A stretch of 64,000 nucleotides of DNA from assembly GCA_000611775.1 (NCBI GenBank), contig KK106984.1, positions 2,579,234-2,643,233 of the forward strand. The letters are read 5' to 3'. A program made the translations under genes and the position numbers. This stretch comes from Umbilicaria muhlenbergii (Eukaryota; Ascomycota; Lecanoromycetes; Umbilicariales; Umbilicariaceae). Below are positions 25,689-38,579 of the stretch, piece by piece; the stretch's first letter is position 1, and each line of letters opens with the position of its first letter. The notes beneath the pieces were generated by a model. It saw nothing but the letters and a program-made list of their open reading frames with translations, made no database searches and was not told where the DNA came from.

Positions 25689-28600
25689 GCTGATGAAAAA
25701 AACATGTTGAAGAATGTTTTACATATAAATAACTTCATCATTACTGATCACTTTATAAAGTTGATGAATTTAATGATTGATATAAAAAAATATGCCCTTC
25801 AGATGAACTCATTACAGTATAACAGAGGTAATAATGTGTATGACACATTATCACTTGAATATCATAAGTACACAGACATATTTTAAGCAGCTGAGAAGCA
25901 ATCTCTGCTTGAGAAAAATTCACATGATCATGTCATTAACTTAAAACTGAGGCAGCAACCTTCATTCAGAAAGTTGTATTTAATGTCTTTAATTAAACTT
26001 AATATACTGAAGGTATATCTAGATGATGTTATGAAGATAAATATAATTTGTAAATTAATATCACCTGCAGCTTTACCTGTCATGTTTGTATTAAAATCAG
26101 ATGACAGCTTATGACTAGTCATTAATTATAAGCACTTGAATGATATTATCATTAAAAATCACTACTCATTATCACTTATATCAGATATGTTGAATCATTT
26201 ACAGAGAGTCAAGAAATTCATGAAGTTGAACTGCAAGAATGCATATAATTGAGTACAGATTAAAGTTGAAGATGAGTGAAAGACAGCTTTCTGAACATGA
26301 TTCAATCTGTATAAATATCTCATTATATTTTTTAATTTCATAAATGCTCCTGTTATGTTTTAAATCATTATTAATAAGGCTCTTGATGAGTTTCTTGATA
26401 TAATTTACATGATTTATTTAAATAATATCCTGATCTTCAGCAAAGATGAATCTGAGCATGAGAAGCATGTATGACAAGTATTAACTGCATTATAATGTCA
26501 TGATCTTCATCTTAAGATCAGCAAATGCTCATTTAATGCAATGAAAGTGAACTTTCTAGGGTTTAAAATCAATATTAAAGGCATACATATGAGTTCAGAA
26601 AGGATTCATGCTGTTGAAGAATAACTACCCTCAGAAAACATTCATAAATTGTAAATCTTTTTAAGCTTTGCAAATTTCTTCTGAAAATTCATAAAAGATT
26701 ATTTTTGTGTAACAGCACTGCTGTTAAATCTTCTGAAAACAGGAAAGAATAAAAAGAAGACTGAGAATACATTATTCTCTCCTCTTCAGTCTTAATGAAT
26801 TATTATTAAAAGAAAGCAGAACAGCCTGATCTTATTATAAAAATTTAATATAAAGTATTCAGCATGTAATTTGCAAGTTAAAGAAGAGTTATAACAAGAA
26901 AACATCATATCTGTCTCTTTTTCACTTTCAGAAGCTGCATTGAAAGTGTTTAATGCTTTGAAGAAAACCTTCATGAGTGCTTCATTACTACATTACTTCA
27001 ATGAAAATAAACTCATGAAGGTTGAAACAGACGTCTCTGAATTCATAATTAATAAAATCTTGACACAACCCTTCAAGGTCAATGATCAATTGCATTAATT
27101 ATTAATTATTTACTACAGTAAGAAGCTGCTAAATATCAAGATCTGATATGATACAAATGAACAAAAGCTCCTTGTCATCATAAAAGTCATGCATCATTGA
27201 CAGCACTACTGTCAGGGTGTTAAATATTAAATTATCATACTGACTGATCATGCAAATCTCATTTGATTTATGACTACTTTAAACCTCACATGAAGGTAGC
27301 TTAAATGAGCTGAAAAGCTTACTGAATATAATTTTAAAGTCACATATCAAGAAGACAAGAAGAACCCTGCTGATGATTTATTAAAACAACTTGATTATGA
27401 ACTGTTAAAGACTGTCAGTACCTCAATTACTGCTGAAATAATACAACAGTTCTTTCATTTAGAAAGCAAGGATTATAAGTTAATGCAGAAGAAATTATAT
27501 ACACTTATCATAATGACACTGCAGTCAAGACACTCAGTATAATAAAAATTATAACAAGAGAATGTTGTACCTGTCACAATGAATATTATTAATATGATGA
27601 ACACTGAAGATGATGATCTCATCAGAACAGTAGCAGTGTGAAATTTATTTACTTAAGAAGAAGCAAGTCATAATGAATTACAGTTAAAACACTCAGTACA
27701 ACAAAGATTATAATAAAAGAATGTCATATCTGTCATAATGAATAATATCAGTATGATGAATACTGAAGTTGACAGCATGATTGAAACATCAGTAATTCAT
27801 GATCTACATGCTCAAGAAGCAAGCCGTGATGAAAATATTAATACAAAGAATACTGAAGTTAATGACATAATTAAAACATCAGCAGTTCATGACCTACATG
27901 CTTAAGAAGCAAGTCATGATGAATATATTAATATGATGAATACTGAAACTGATGATATAATTAAAACATCAGCAGTTTATGATCTACATGCTCAAGAAGC
28001 AAGCTGTGACTGAATAAAAAAATTTAAGTATGCAGAACCTGAGCAGCACTTAATTAAAGATAATGCAGCAAGCACTGTAATTATAAACAGTGATGCAAGT
28101 CATGTTCTTATTAATTTTTAAATTGAGGATAATGCTTCTTCTGTTGATATTGTTAAAGTGCTTCAGCTCATGTCTACTCACTCATCTTTAAATGAGGAGA
28201 TAACAACTTATATAAGAATGTTTATTAAACAACTTAAACATATGATTCATACTGAACAGTTAAAAAATGAGCTTAAGTAAGCTGTTTATACAGCACTCAC
28301 ATGAACAAATAAAATTTTATGCAGATGCACAGCAGCTTTAAAATCAAATTATAATAACTCAAGAGCAGTTATGACAGGTTAATAAGACATATGCAGATTA
28401 TTATAATCAGTGCTGAATGAAGATAACATTCAAAGAAGGTGATTTAATACTGATTAATGAAAAAAATGTGTCAATGAACAAGCAGATAAAGAAACTGCAT
28501 TGAAAAAAAAACTCAACTCATTCAAAATATGATGTGTGATAAGTTAATCATCATATGAACTTGATCTTTCAGAGGATTAAAATATCTATAACATGTTCAA

Positions 28601-29352
28601 CATCACTTTATTGAAGTCATTTCAAGACACATGTCATGTGTTTTCTGCATTAACAGGAAAAGACCTACTACTTAATCTTGATGAGTAAGAAGTTGAAGCA
28701 ATTATAAATAATTAAGTTCATGACAACAGGCTTTAATACCTCATTAAATGAAAGCTGACAGATTAAATGTGAGATGACACATGAAAATCAACACACTTTA
28801 TTCACAATGTAAAGACAAAAATGTGAAAATTTCATGTTGATAATCTTGATAAGCTGAAATTCAGATGAGCTGTATAATGTGATCATTAAAAACTTTATCA
28901 GCTTTGTTAATTTAATCTCTTATGACAAAGACTGTGCTTTACAACAAGAATATGACAAAAGCTATGACAATTATATTACTTTTTATGAGAAACACTATGA
29001 GTCACATGTGCATGATACAGATGTTGAAATGAGAAAATAATTTCATTATTAATTATTACTTCATCATCTCATCTTTTTCTTCATTATTTGATGAAGCCTC
29101 TGACCTCATCTCTTCAACATGATATTATTCACAGAGTTCAATGTACTCTTGATGATGATGAGATTAATGAGTGTTGAGGACACAGAGAGCATGAGCAGTG
29201 CTTTTTAATAAAACAGTAAGAGCTTAAATGAGCTTTTTAAGATTATTAAATTAACACATTTCAACCTCAAGGAAGTCAAGAAACTCATGTTGAAAAGCAG
29301 TTATAAAAAGCATAAAAGATGCTGATAATAATTAATAAAAAGCAGCAGCAGG
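25689..29352 (+). pseudogene. E4 pol remnant: RT, RNase H, integrase C-terminus, chromodomain
   Basis: Plus-strand Gypsy pol. RT starts near 25960 (VYLDDVMK, then SLISDMLNHLQRVKKFMKLN). The catalytic box at 26415-26441 reads YLNNILIFS, with both Asp lost. Connection and RNase H boxes lie at 26550-27350 (FLSFANFF, VETDVSEF, NPADDLL). Then come an in-frame 90-bp repeat array (27761-28030), an integrase C-terminal domain at about 28330-28610 (FKEGDLILINEKN, KKLHWKKN-like) and a chromodomain-like segment with VEAIINN and YLIK near 28690-28760. I could not find the H2C2 finger or the D,D-35-E core between 27400 and 28200, so the integrase seems internally deleted. No LTRs were found. The 3' side is cut by the E6 LTR at 29353. 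Confidence 0.65.
27761..28030 (+). repeat. In-frame 90-bp tandem repeats in E4
   Basis: Three units of exactly 90 bp start at 27761, 27851 and 27941. Each encodes about 30 residues like NTEVDSMIETSVIHDLHAQEA. A degenerate earlier unit lies near 27603-27690. Acidic and short-motif rich, between RNase H and integrase C-terminal parts. Confidence 0.7.
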
Positions 29353-29564
29353 TGTAAGTGTATTACTGTGAAGTAATATTTTAATTAAGAAATTATGAAG
29401 TTATGTGATAATAATGACTTAAGCTTATAGTTGATGATTCACAATAATATGATATTGCTAATAGGTAGAGAATTATTGTTAAAAAAGAAAGTGAAACATG
29501 CTTTAACCTCATTATATATTCCTTCTGAAGTTAATCAGTTTAAGAAAAATCTCATGAAGCAATC
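29353..29564 (-). repeat. E6 LTR A, left piece (split by E2)
   Basis: First 212 bp of the 733-bp LTR, matching 50682-50893. It is cut by E2 at target duplication CAATC (29560-29564) and resumes at 36498. Confidence 0.8.
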
Positions 29565-29792
29565 TGTCATGAGTTAATGACAATTTAAGAAGCATGTAGG
29601 GCATGTGTTCTACAAGTGACTTAACAGTGTTAATGAGTCACATGAAAACTCTGCACTGCTTAATCTCACCTTCATTCCTTAGTTATTAGTTTTATATAAT
29701 TAGGATCATATAACCTCTATACATTTATATCTCATGCTGTCATATACCTCAATTATACTTCCCTTTCTAGTAAGGGACGCTATAATTTTACA
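29565..29792 (+). repeat. E2 5' LTR
   Basis: 228 bp, TGTCATGAG to TTTTACA. Differs from the E1 LTRs almost only by transitions. Confidence 0.85.
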
Positions 29793-29853
29793 GTTTTAAT
29801 AATTTTACCTTTTAAAGAGTGATGACCTGAGATAAGATGCAGACTTGAAATCA

Positions 29854-31072
29854 ACTACATCAAACTTCTGAAGCAGAATGAGACATGATGATGAAGAATC
29901 AGCAAAATGATCATGAAATGTCACTCATTTTCTCTGACATCAGTGAAGTGAACCTCATGAGCAGAGGATCCTCAGGTGAAACAGTGCACAACATTAATGA
30001 TGAGATCATGCAAGTGAAACAATAATGAGATGAACTTTTTAAGTAACAAGAGCTGCAGCAGCTCTGAATGAAAGTTTTAACATTAAAAATCAACTTACTC
30101 AAAGATCCTGCTACTCATGTTGATACCTCAGCTGAGAGATTCCTTGACTTTATGAATGCTGAGTTCATAACAAGTAAGTGCTGCATCAATGAAATACTGC
30201 TAATATGAAATGTATAATCAAGAATTCAGGCAAAGGAGTTGCTGTTATATCATGATAAAAACATGAAAAAGCATCTGAATTGAATGTGAGATGCAAGAAA
30301 TACCTTCTGTTTTAACTCAACTGATTTCCCTCATGAGGAAGATAAGGTGATTTATGTCATGCAATATTTAAAGAGTGAATCAAAGGAGGTGTGACTGTGA
30401 GATGATGAGATTAAAAATTATTTCATTGTTACCTGAGATGATTTTATGAAATTCTTGCTCAACATTATTGAGAACCCTGTGAATCATCAGCTTCACATCA
30501 CTCAGCTGTATAATAATGCTGTTCAACTACCTCATTAATCAGTTTAAGCTTTCAATAGTTATTTAAGCACCTTGAAAGCTCAGTTACCTCTCTACAGTGA
30601 AGAGCACATGAGGACTCACTTCTTCACAAAATTGAAACCTGAGGTTCATGCAGCCTTGATGAATTATCAGGACTTACTCACAACTTGAAAGAAAATCATC
30701 ACCTTAATCACACACCTGAAGAATAATTTATGTTTGAGAGATGTCATGAAATCAAAAGCAAATTTTAATATGACAGTTACCTTCAGCTGTAAACTTGAAT
30801 CATCATTAAAGCCTGCAGAGAATAAGGATCATAAGCTTGATGAGAGCAAGATGAAGAGCAAGTGAGATAATAAACATGAAAGTGAATTAATGAAGGCTCC
30901 TGAAACAAAGGACTTGTCACACATGACTTATTAAAATTGTAATCAGAAGAGACATTATTCCTCTGATTATTCACAGCCTGTGAAAAACTCAGACTTGAAT
31001 AAGACCCTGATTACAGCTGTTTCAGCACCAAAAAATGAAAATGCTTCAGTGAAGGCTTCACATCACTGAAGT
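29854..31072 (+). pseudogene. E2 gag (dead)
   Basis: Colinear with E1 gag (3327-4545). The zinc knuckle at about 30923-30977 shows NCNQKRHY with the first Cys region degraded (TGT to TAT) and the last Cys changed to Tyr, so it is more decayed than E1. Confidence 0.7.
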
Positions 31073-31086
31073 GCTGAACAAAAGTA

Positions 31087-34000
31087 GCCTCAGAGCTTAA
31101 TTTAATTGTTGATGAATAAGTTCTTCACAATGATGATGTCATACTCATGCAAGCCTTATTGAACATGAGAGCTGAAGTCAATGTGATTTTGCAACATTTC
31201 ATTATTGAGCATCAATTGACTCATATGAAGGGCTTGTTGCTTCAATCTTAATTTTTAAATGATCAGAAGGCTTACTGCTTCAGTGCTTATCATGTGCATT
31301 ATCAGCTTACTGACAGTTGAGGATAATTTCATGAATGTGAACATGTGTTCTACACATTGAATAAGTCAGGATCACCCCTTATCCTTAAACTCTTTATATT
31401 AAAGACTGAACATGTGTGAATCAACTGCAGAATGAAGGTGTGACACTTCAACATTAAAAAGCAGCCTATCAAGTTACAGTCATCTGATGAATTCATAAGA
31501 GAGATTCAAGACCACTCTGCTGTTTATGCTGTGATATGAGTCAGTTCAAGTGATGACGCTGCATCAAAGGTGCACATATAAAGTGCTGAAATAACATAAG
31601 CTTTACCTGAGGAGTACACTGATTATGCAGATGTGTTTTTAACAAAAAATGCTGATCTCCTTTCACCTCACAAGATCAGTGATCATGCAATTGACTTGAA
31701 TGACACAGATTCATCTTATGATCCTTTGTATAACCTCTTCAATACTGAATTAGAGGTGCTACAAGAATACTTGAATGACATCTTAATGAAAGATTGAATT
31801 CATCATTTCATGAGCTCTGCAAGAGCACTCATCCTTTTTGTTTTAAAAAAAGATGAAGAACTGCAGTTATGTGTTGATTATTAAGGATTGAATAAGATGA
31901 TTATCAAGAACAGGCACCTGTTACCTCTTATAAGTGAAATGTTAAATCAGCTTAATGAAGTCAAGCTATTTATGAAGCTAAATTTAAAGAACACCTATCA
32001 TCATATTTGCATCAAGGAGAGTGATGAGTGAAAAACAATGTTTCACACTCATTACAGTCACTTTAAGTATATGATCATGTCTTTCAGATTGACAAATGCA
32101 CTGATTACATTTCAGGCTTACATCAACTGAGTGTTGACAGAGCTTGTGAATGTCTTTTGTGTTGTTTATTTAAATGACATTCTTATATATTCAAGATCAT
32201 CAGTGAAACACTGAGAGCATATTAAATAAATGTTAGACTGACTTCAGTGATTTCAACTTTATGTGAACTCTAAGAAGTGTGAATTCTTCATTATCAAGGT
32301 GAAATTCCTAAGGTTTATTATCACAACTGAAGGTGTAGTGATGAATTCATGATGAGTGAACATCATACAGGACTGATCAGTATTAAGGACTTTTCAAAAA
32401 GTACAAGTCTTTCTGAGCTTTGCAAACTTTTATAAACACTTTATTAAGCATTATTCATAAGTTGCAGCCTCCTTGACAAACCTTATGAAAGGTAGCAAGA
32501 ATGAAAAGAAGTTTAAGCCTTTTGAATTCTCAAATGATGCAAAGAAGGTGTTTAACCGCCTTCATGAAGTCTTTATGACAGTGCTCATCCTGATTCACTT
32601 TGACTCAAAGTTATGAATACAGGTGAAAACTGATGCATTAATCATTAAGCTCAGTGGCATCCTGTCTCAGCTGTTGAATAACAGAAAGTGATATTCAGTT
32701 GCATTTTAATTGAGAAAGCTGTCTTCTTCAGAGATTTAATACAAAACTCATGATCAGGAGCTCCTTGTCATCATTATGATGTTTAAACACTGATGACACT
32801 ACCTCAAAGGCAGTTGTCATATCATAGAGGTATTGACTGATCATAACAATTTACAAGAATTTATGAACATGAAGGAATTAAATGACAGGCAAGCATGATG
32901 AGTAATGAAGTTCACTGCTTTTGATTTCAATATCCTGCATCAGTCTGAAAAGATCAACCTCACTGATGTATTGTCAAGGTGATCAGACTATGAGGATGTT
33001 GAAGAGATGAGTGAAATTATGAAGAAATTATTCTCAATACTTCAGAGAAAGTTAATCACTCTTGTGAATATATTCTCACTCAGATATGCTCTTATTGTGA
33101 GGCAGTTGCTTGCAGAGGTGAAGAGAATGACTGAGATTAAAAATCTTAAACTTCAAAAAAAATGCTGAAGAAGTGACAGCAAAACATCTGCTCATGATGA
33201 TTACAACATAACTGTGAAACAGCTTAACTCTGTCACTGAAATTGTTGATTGCAAACAACTCATTTCACATGTGATGATAAGAGATCTTGTTATTCATGAA
33301 ACAACTGATGAAAGCCTGAGTTTACTCTTAAGAGATTTGATTCAAACTCTACAAAATGATGATTTATTTGTAGAGGTGATGTGCAACACTGACTGTACAT
33401 CAGTGAAGTGTAAGGTTAAAGCTGAAAGTCTCTGAAGAGTTGACTCTGAAGATCTTTTATTTCATGAGGAATAAATATACATTCCTGAAGAAGAGTCTGT
33501 GAGAGCAGAGATCTTGAAACATCATCATGATGATGCCTTGACAGAGCATTTCAGAGTAGAAAGAACTTTTGAATTAATTAATTACAAATATTATTAAATT
33601 GATATGAGCTGAGATGTCAAAGATTATGTTGCATCATGTGACATCTGTCAAAGGGTGAAAGTGCTTAAACATCATCTCTATAATGAGCTACAGGTGCTGC
33701 CTCAGTCAGAAGAATCATGACAGCAAGTCATAATGAATTTTATCACTGACTTATCATCAAGTAAGTGCAGAGGTTGCATGTATGATGTGATTTTAATGAT
33801 TATGAATCAGTATATGAAAATGACTCAGTATATTCAAATCATGAAAATGATTATGACAATAAAGTTGACTGACTTGTTTTATGAGAAAATAATATGCTGA
33901 TTTAATGTACTGAAAGAGGCTGTCTTTGATTAAGAATCAATTTTCACAAGTGCTTTCTGATCAGAAATGTGCTACTATTTAAGAATGAAGTATTAATTAA

Positions 34001-34800
34001 GCACTGCCTTTCACCTGCAAATGAATGAACAGACAGAACAGCAGAATCAAACCTTAAAACATTATCTTCACTGTTATTGCTCAGATGAACAAGACAACTG
34101 AATGAATCTTTTACCTCTGACAGAATTCACTTACAATAATGAAATGCAGACATCAATAAAGTGCAGCTCTTTTTATGTCATGTATGCTTATCATTCAGAA
34201 GTAAGATTTGAAGTTGAGAATGACTTCAGAAAAGAGAAGGTACCTGCAGTTAAAAACTGAGTGAAATGATTTCATGACATACAGAAAGCACTGTCACAAT
34301 GATGAGAAAATATAATTAATTCTCAGACAAAATATTATAATGTTAAACATAAACTCAAGACTTATAATGTGAGAGACTTGATAATGTTATTCATGAAGAA
34401 CTTATGACAGAAGTGCTTAAGCAGGAAATTATCTCACAAATTCATTAAATCATTTCAAATTGAAGACTTAATAAGGAAGCAGGTCTACAGATTAACTTTA
34501 TCATTCATTTATTAAATTTATAATATCTTTCATGTCTCTTACCTGAAGTCATATCAGTGCAGAGTCAATGATGACTTTAAATCATTACTGCCGCCTTCAG
34601 AGCTAATTGATGATGAAGAAGAATATGAAGTTGAAGAGATTTTAAATCATCAGAAATTCAGGAATGAAATCTTGTACAAAGTGAGATGAAAGAGTTGATC
34701 AGAAGAATATGATCAATGAGTGTTAAAAAAAACTTAAAAGGTGTGCAGGAAATGCATGTAACTGTTAATAATAAATTAGAAGAGCGCAGGAAGAAGTGAT
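31087..34800 (+). pseudogene. E2 pol: RT, RNase H, integrase, chromodomain (dead)
   Basis: Colinear with E1 pol. The RT box at 32167-32193 is YLNDILIYS (Asp to Asn, whereas E1 keeps YLDD). The integrase zinc finger is at about 33515-33660 (HHHDDALTEHF...CDICQRVK). The chromodomain at 34617-34790 has EEYEVEEILNHQKFRNEILY. A one-base deletion in an A-run near 34734 breaks the frame right after the chromodomain. The open piece 33214-33432 falls between RNase H and integrase. Confidence 0.8.
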
Positions 34801-35975
34801 TTAAAAAGACTTAATTAACATGATAAGAACACTTTTTCCTGATTTTCCTCAAGAGGTTTTACAGGTTTTATTAAGGCCTTATAAGTGATCTACAGCAACA
34901 GTCAAGAATGACAAGTTCATTAAAGAAGATGAATCATCAGGAAAGCACATGAGAATCATAATATTATTATTATCATCATCACAGCAGATCAAAGCAGGCA
35001 AAAGGAATTATTATATAAAATCAGCAAAATGTCAGCAAAGAATAATTTATTCATCATCATCATTTTCATTTTTCTTTTCATCTTCTTCATTCTTCTTCAG
35101 TTCCTTTGATCTCTTTAATTCCTCAAATGAAGAGAAGTCCTCATCATCATTGTCATCATCATCATCAACAATGACAGGCAAACACTTTTAAAATAAAATG
35201 CATGTTAACAGATCATAATCATCACATTAAGAGTGAAGAGAAGAGGATTAAACTGAATATCACATGATATTCAGAATATCTTTAAGTGCATTGTTGCTGC
35301 ACTTAAGCTGCTCAAGCAGCAGAAGATTGATCTCAACAACAGATTTCAATTTAAACAGCTTCTGATGATGACTGATAACATGAAGATGCATCATAATCTT
35401 CTTGTTATAACACTTTTAACGCGCCTTGAGAGTGATCAGGAGAGCAGGTGAAGGAGTGTTAATATTAACTTTATTAATCAAGTGTATCAAGGTGTTAATC
35501 TTGCAGGTGAAATGCACAGGAACTTTAAATCATCAGTGATGTATAATAAATGAGCAGGTTAAACTTATTAAAAGATAAGCTTTATGTAAATTTATGTAAT
35601 ATGCGCACTTGACATTTGACCTGACGTCACATACTTGAGTCATGTCATTCATGAAGTGATGAGAACAACAGAGACAGAAAGGTTTGATAAGACATGCATG
35701 AGATTCAATGAAGCACTTAACAATGAGTGAGTGTTATATAATAACTCACATTAGAAGTGCATCTGCAGAGTCAGCTTCTCTGACTTATAAGCATAATGAC
35801 TGATGTTGTGATGATGAAGATGATGCATTTTGAGGGTGCACTGATGATGTTATGATGATGAGTCACTGCTCTGACAAAAGTTGATGACAGAAGACTGAGG
35901 AGTTGACAGTATTTATACTTCAAAGCTCTTATTGTGATATCATCACTTAAAGCCTTGATTATGCTATTATAATGT

Positions 35976-36159
35976 TGTCATGTTTACACTGTCATGACTT
36001 CACTGCTATCTCTTCACTCCTCAGGGTTTTCACTGTCACATGATAAGCTCATTTCACTTTCATTTCATGTCATGTTTACACTGTCATGACTTCACTGCTA
36101 TCTCTTCACTCCTCAGGGTTTTCACTGTCACATGATAAGCTCATTTCACTTTCATTTCA
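35976..36159. repeat. 92-bp tandem duplication in E2
   Basis: Units 35976-36067 and 36068-36159, almost identical, both containing TGTCATGTTTACACTGTCAT and CTCCTCAGGGTTTTCACTG. Absent from E1 (single copy near 9449-9540). It accounts for the full E1/E2 length difference. Confidence 0.9.
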
Positions 36160-36264
36160 CTTAATCAGTGCTGACATCATGTCATTAATTCAACTGTTAA
36201 CTGAGTTTTTTATCAGCCACTCACCTTTCTGCGCTGAAGGGTCACTGCATAGACGGGAGGCAAT

Positions 36265-36492
36265 TATCATGAGTTAATGACAATTCAAAACTCATGTAGA
36301 GCATGTGCTCTACAAGTGACTTGACAGCATTAGCAAGTCACATGAAAACTTTGCATTATTTAATCTCACCTTCATTCCTTAATTATTAGTTTTATATAAT
36401 TAAGATCATATAACCTTTATACATTTATATTTCACACTGTCACATACCTCAATTATACTTCCCTTTCTAGTAAGGGATATTATAGTTTTACA
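36265..36492 (+). repeat. E2 3' LTR
   Basis: 228 bp, preceded by purine tract AGACGGGAGG and followed by target duplication CAATC. Confidence 0.85.
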
Positions 36493-36497
36493 CAATC

Positions 36498-37018
36498 ACC
36501 TTAATAAAACTGCCTTCATGAGGTGTCATCAATGATGTTAACTCCTTTAATCACTTTCATGAAGTGCTGAGAGTAATATTCATTAATTGAGTTCTCTTAT
36601 GAGATTAATTCATGTGAAGCAGTCACCTCAGTGAAGCTGTCTTCACAAGTTCATTGTTAAATCACATTTTCATGAGATGTCATCAATGATGTTGACTCCT
36701 CTGATCATTTTCATGAAGTGCTGAAAATGATGTCCTTTGACTGAGCTCCTTTGTAAGATTAATTCATATGAAGCAGTCACCTCAATGAAGCTGCTTTCAC
36801 AAGTTCATTGTTGAATCACATCTTCATAAGGTGTCATCAATGATGTTGACTTCTCTGATCATTTTCATGAAGTGTTGAGAGTGAAATTCATTGACTGAGT
36901 TCTCTTATGAGGTTGATTCATTAATGAAAGTTATCTTCACAAGGCTGCACTGTTATTAAATATAATCTTTTCTATCCTGAATTAGCATCTGATGAGTTTC
37001 ATACATTAAATGCTCACA
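36498..37018 (-). repeat. E6 LTR A, right piece with 154-bp tandem units
   Basis: Remaining 521 bp of LTR A. It consists mainly of about 154-bp units each carrying GAAGCAGTCACCTCA-, CATCAATGATGTTGACT- and TTTTCATGAAGTG-type blocks. It ends AATGCTCACA and is followed by the E6 purine tract. Confidence 0.8.
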
Positions 37019-37034
37019 TTGCCCCGTCCCCTTT

Positions 37035-38300
37035 AAAGGCTCATGCTCTCATGAGTATGATGATGTTCACAGTTGCAAGCCTTCACTGAGAAGCACTTCA
37101 TAATGCATTAATAATAATTAAAAAAAAATGACCCTGTAGATCAGAAGAAAAAATTTTAAAATTATAAAAAAAAATATGTTGTGAAGCTCATTAAAACTCA
37201 ATGAGAAAAAGAGTCTCCCTTCACAAGATGTTTGTGAAGTTATAATTGATTTATACACTGACTCAGTGTTTATGATGATTATTACTCATTTGTGAGCCTG
37301 TTCAGCTGTTCATGAGGTCATTCAGATTCACTTTGTCAAGCATCATAAATGATTTTATGCAGATCATAAGGTCAGAGTTTTCACTGTTAATAATCTTCAC
37401 AACTTCAATCTTCTCACCCTCATCAGGTAAGTTCATGATAATGATTTTTATGATACTTTTTATAATGTTTTGCTCTTCATGATGCTTGCATTCATGATGC
37501 TTGCATTCATGATGCTTGTATTCATGATGCTTGCCTTCATGATGCTTTTTTGTTAACAGTGATACAGCTCATCATGCTTCACATCAGTCATATAATTAAC
37601 ATTTTTAAGCAAATCATCTGTGATTCCTGTTTATTTCCTTCATTCATGCAGGCCTTTAACTCAGTCTCATGTAATCATACCTTTCATGAGGTAACCCTTC
37701 ATGAAGAGACTCAGCTTCATGATTGCATCATTTCACAGTAGCTTGTTCAGCTCACTGATCATGAGTAAAATCATGAAGTGATTTGTAAGTGACCTTCATG
37801 ATCACTTTTCATGAGAACACTTCATGACTGACCTTCATGATAATAATCATGAAGATTAAAGACATTCTTTCTCAGGCCTGTGAATCATGTGTTGCTGTCA
37901 TCACAGGCTGTGATTTTAATCATTTTAAGGATTATTTCCTCTTCCCTCACACTGTAAAGTGCATGAAGTATCATTGACACACAGACAAGATCTGTGTCTT
38001 CTTATGTATAACTTTGTGATGCATTTTCATGAAGTACTTTTGTTAATTATTTACAGCCTCATCTTTGTCATCTTCAACCTCATCATCTTCCTCATGAGAA
38101 CTGAGTTCACCTTCATCTTCATCTTCACTCTCAGTCAACTCTGACCCTGAGGGTCACAAGGAGGCGTGCAAGATGTGTAAACAGAAAAAACATTAAATGA
38201 GCAGAGCTCATAAAATTATCATGACTGCTGTTTAAACTCAACATCTCTGTGAAGGTGAAGACTCATGAGCTTCACTGAAGAGAAATACTGCTGTGATAAA
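37035..38300 (-). pseudogene. E6 pol C-terminal extension (dead)
   Basis: Between the 3' LTR and the chromodomain, minus-strand frames show an acidic run (ESEDEDEGELSSHEEDDE, about 38090-38140) and a His/Glu/Cys/Lys repeat coded by five copies of a 15-bp unit (TTCATGATGCTTGCA on plus) at about 37473-37550. No catalytic domain recognised. Plus-strand open frames at 37550 and 37959 are probably shadows. Confidence 0.4.
37473..37550. repeat. 15-bp minisatellite in E6
   Basis: About five direct units of TTCATGATGCTTGCA with single-base variants (GTA, CCT). Length is a multiple of three per unit, so the reading frame is kept. Confidence 0.75.
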
Positions 38301-38579
38301 CTGATGATGATTAAGATGTTTAAGTTCTTTTAAAGGTAAATATCAGCTCCTGTGAGGATTTATCTCTCACAGAACTTTAACTTTAAGTCAGATCTCTTCA
38401 TAATGTTAAAAATTAATAAGTCTTGATAAGTTAAAGTCAGCATGACTCATTCCTTCATGAGTTTTCAAGCTTTGTGAAGTGATTTCACTTTCAATCCTTC
38501 AGTAGCTTAATGCTTTGATGAGCAGAAAAGATCTTAACCCTTTGCTTAATTCCTTCATGAATATGTATCAGCATTAATT

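Larger units (their letters stand above)
29565..36492 (+). mobile_element. E2: full-length chromodomain Gypsy, sister of E1
   Basis: 6,928 bp with 228-bp LTRs (29565-29792, 36265-36492) and target duplication CAATC (29560-29564, 36493-36497). It is colinear with E1 at a constant offset of 26,527. The total length difference of 92 bp is accounted for by one tandem duplication at 35976-36159. The 5' LTR keeps the canonical TG start (TGTCATGAG). Inserted inside LTR A of E6, so it is younger than E6. Confidence 0.9.

Noticed and set aside
34949-35191. Poly-Ser open frame as a gene
   Set aside because: Simple TCA/TTC repeats in the E2 3' region. E1 has the same sequence with stops, and no domain is present.
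36498-37018. CRISPR-like array
   Set aside because: Units are about 154 bp, contiguous, lack unique spacers and lie within a retrotransposon LTR of a eukaryotic genome.
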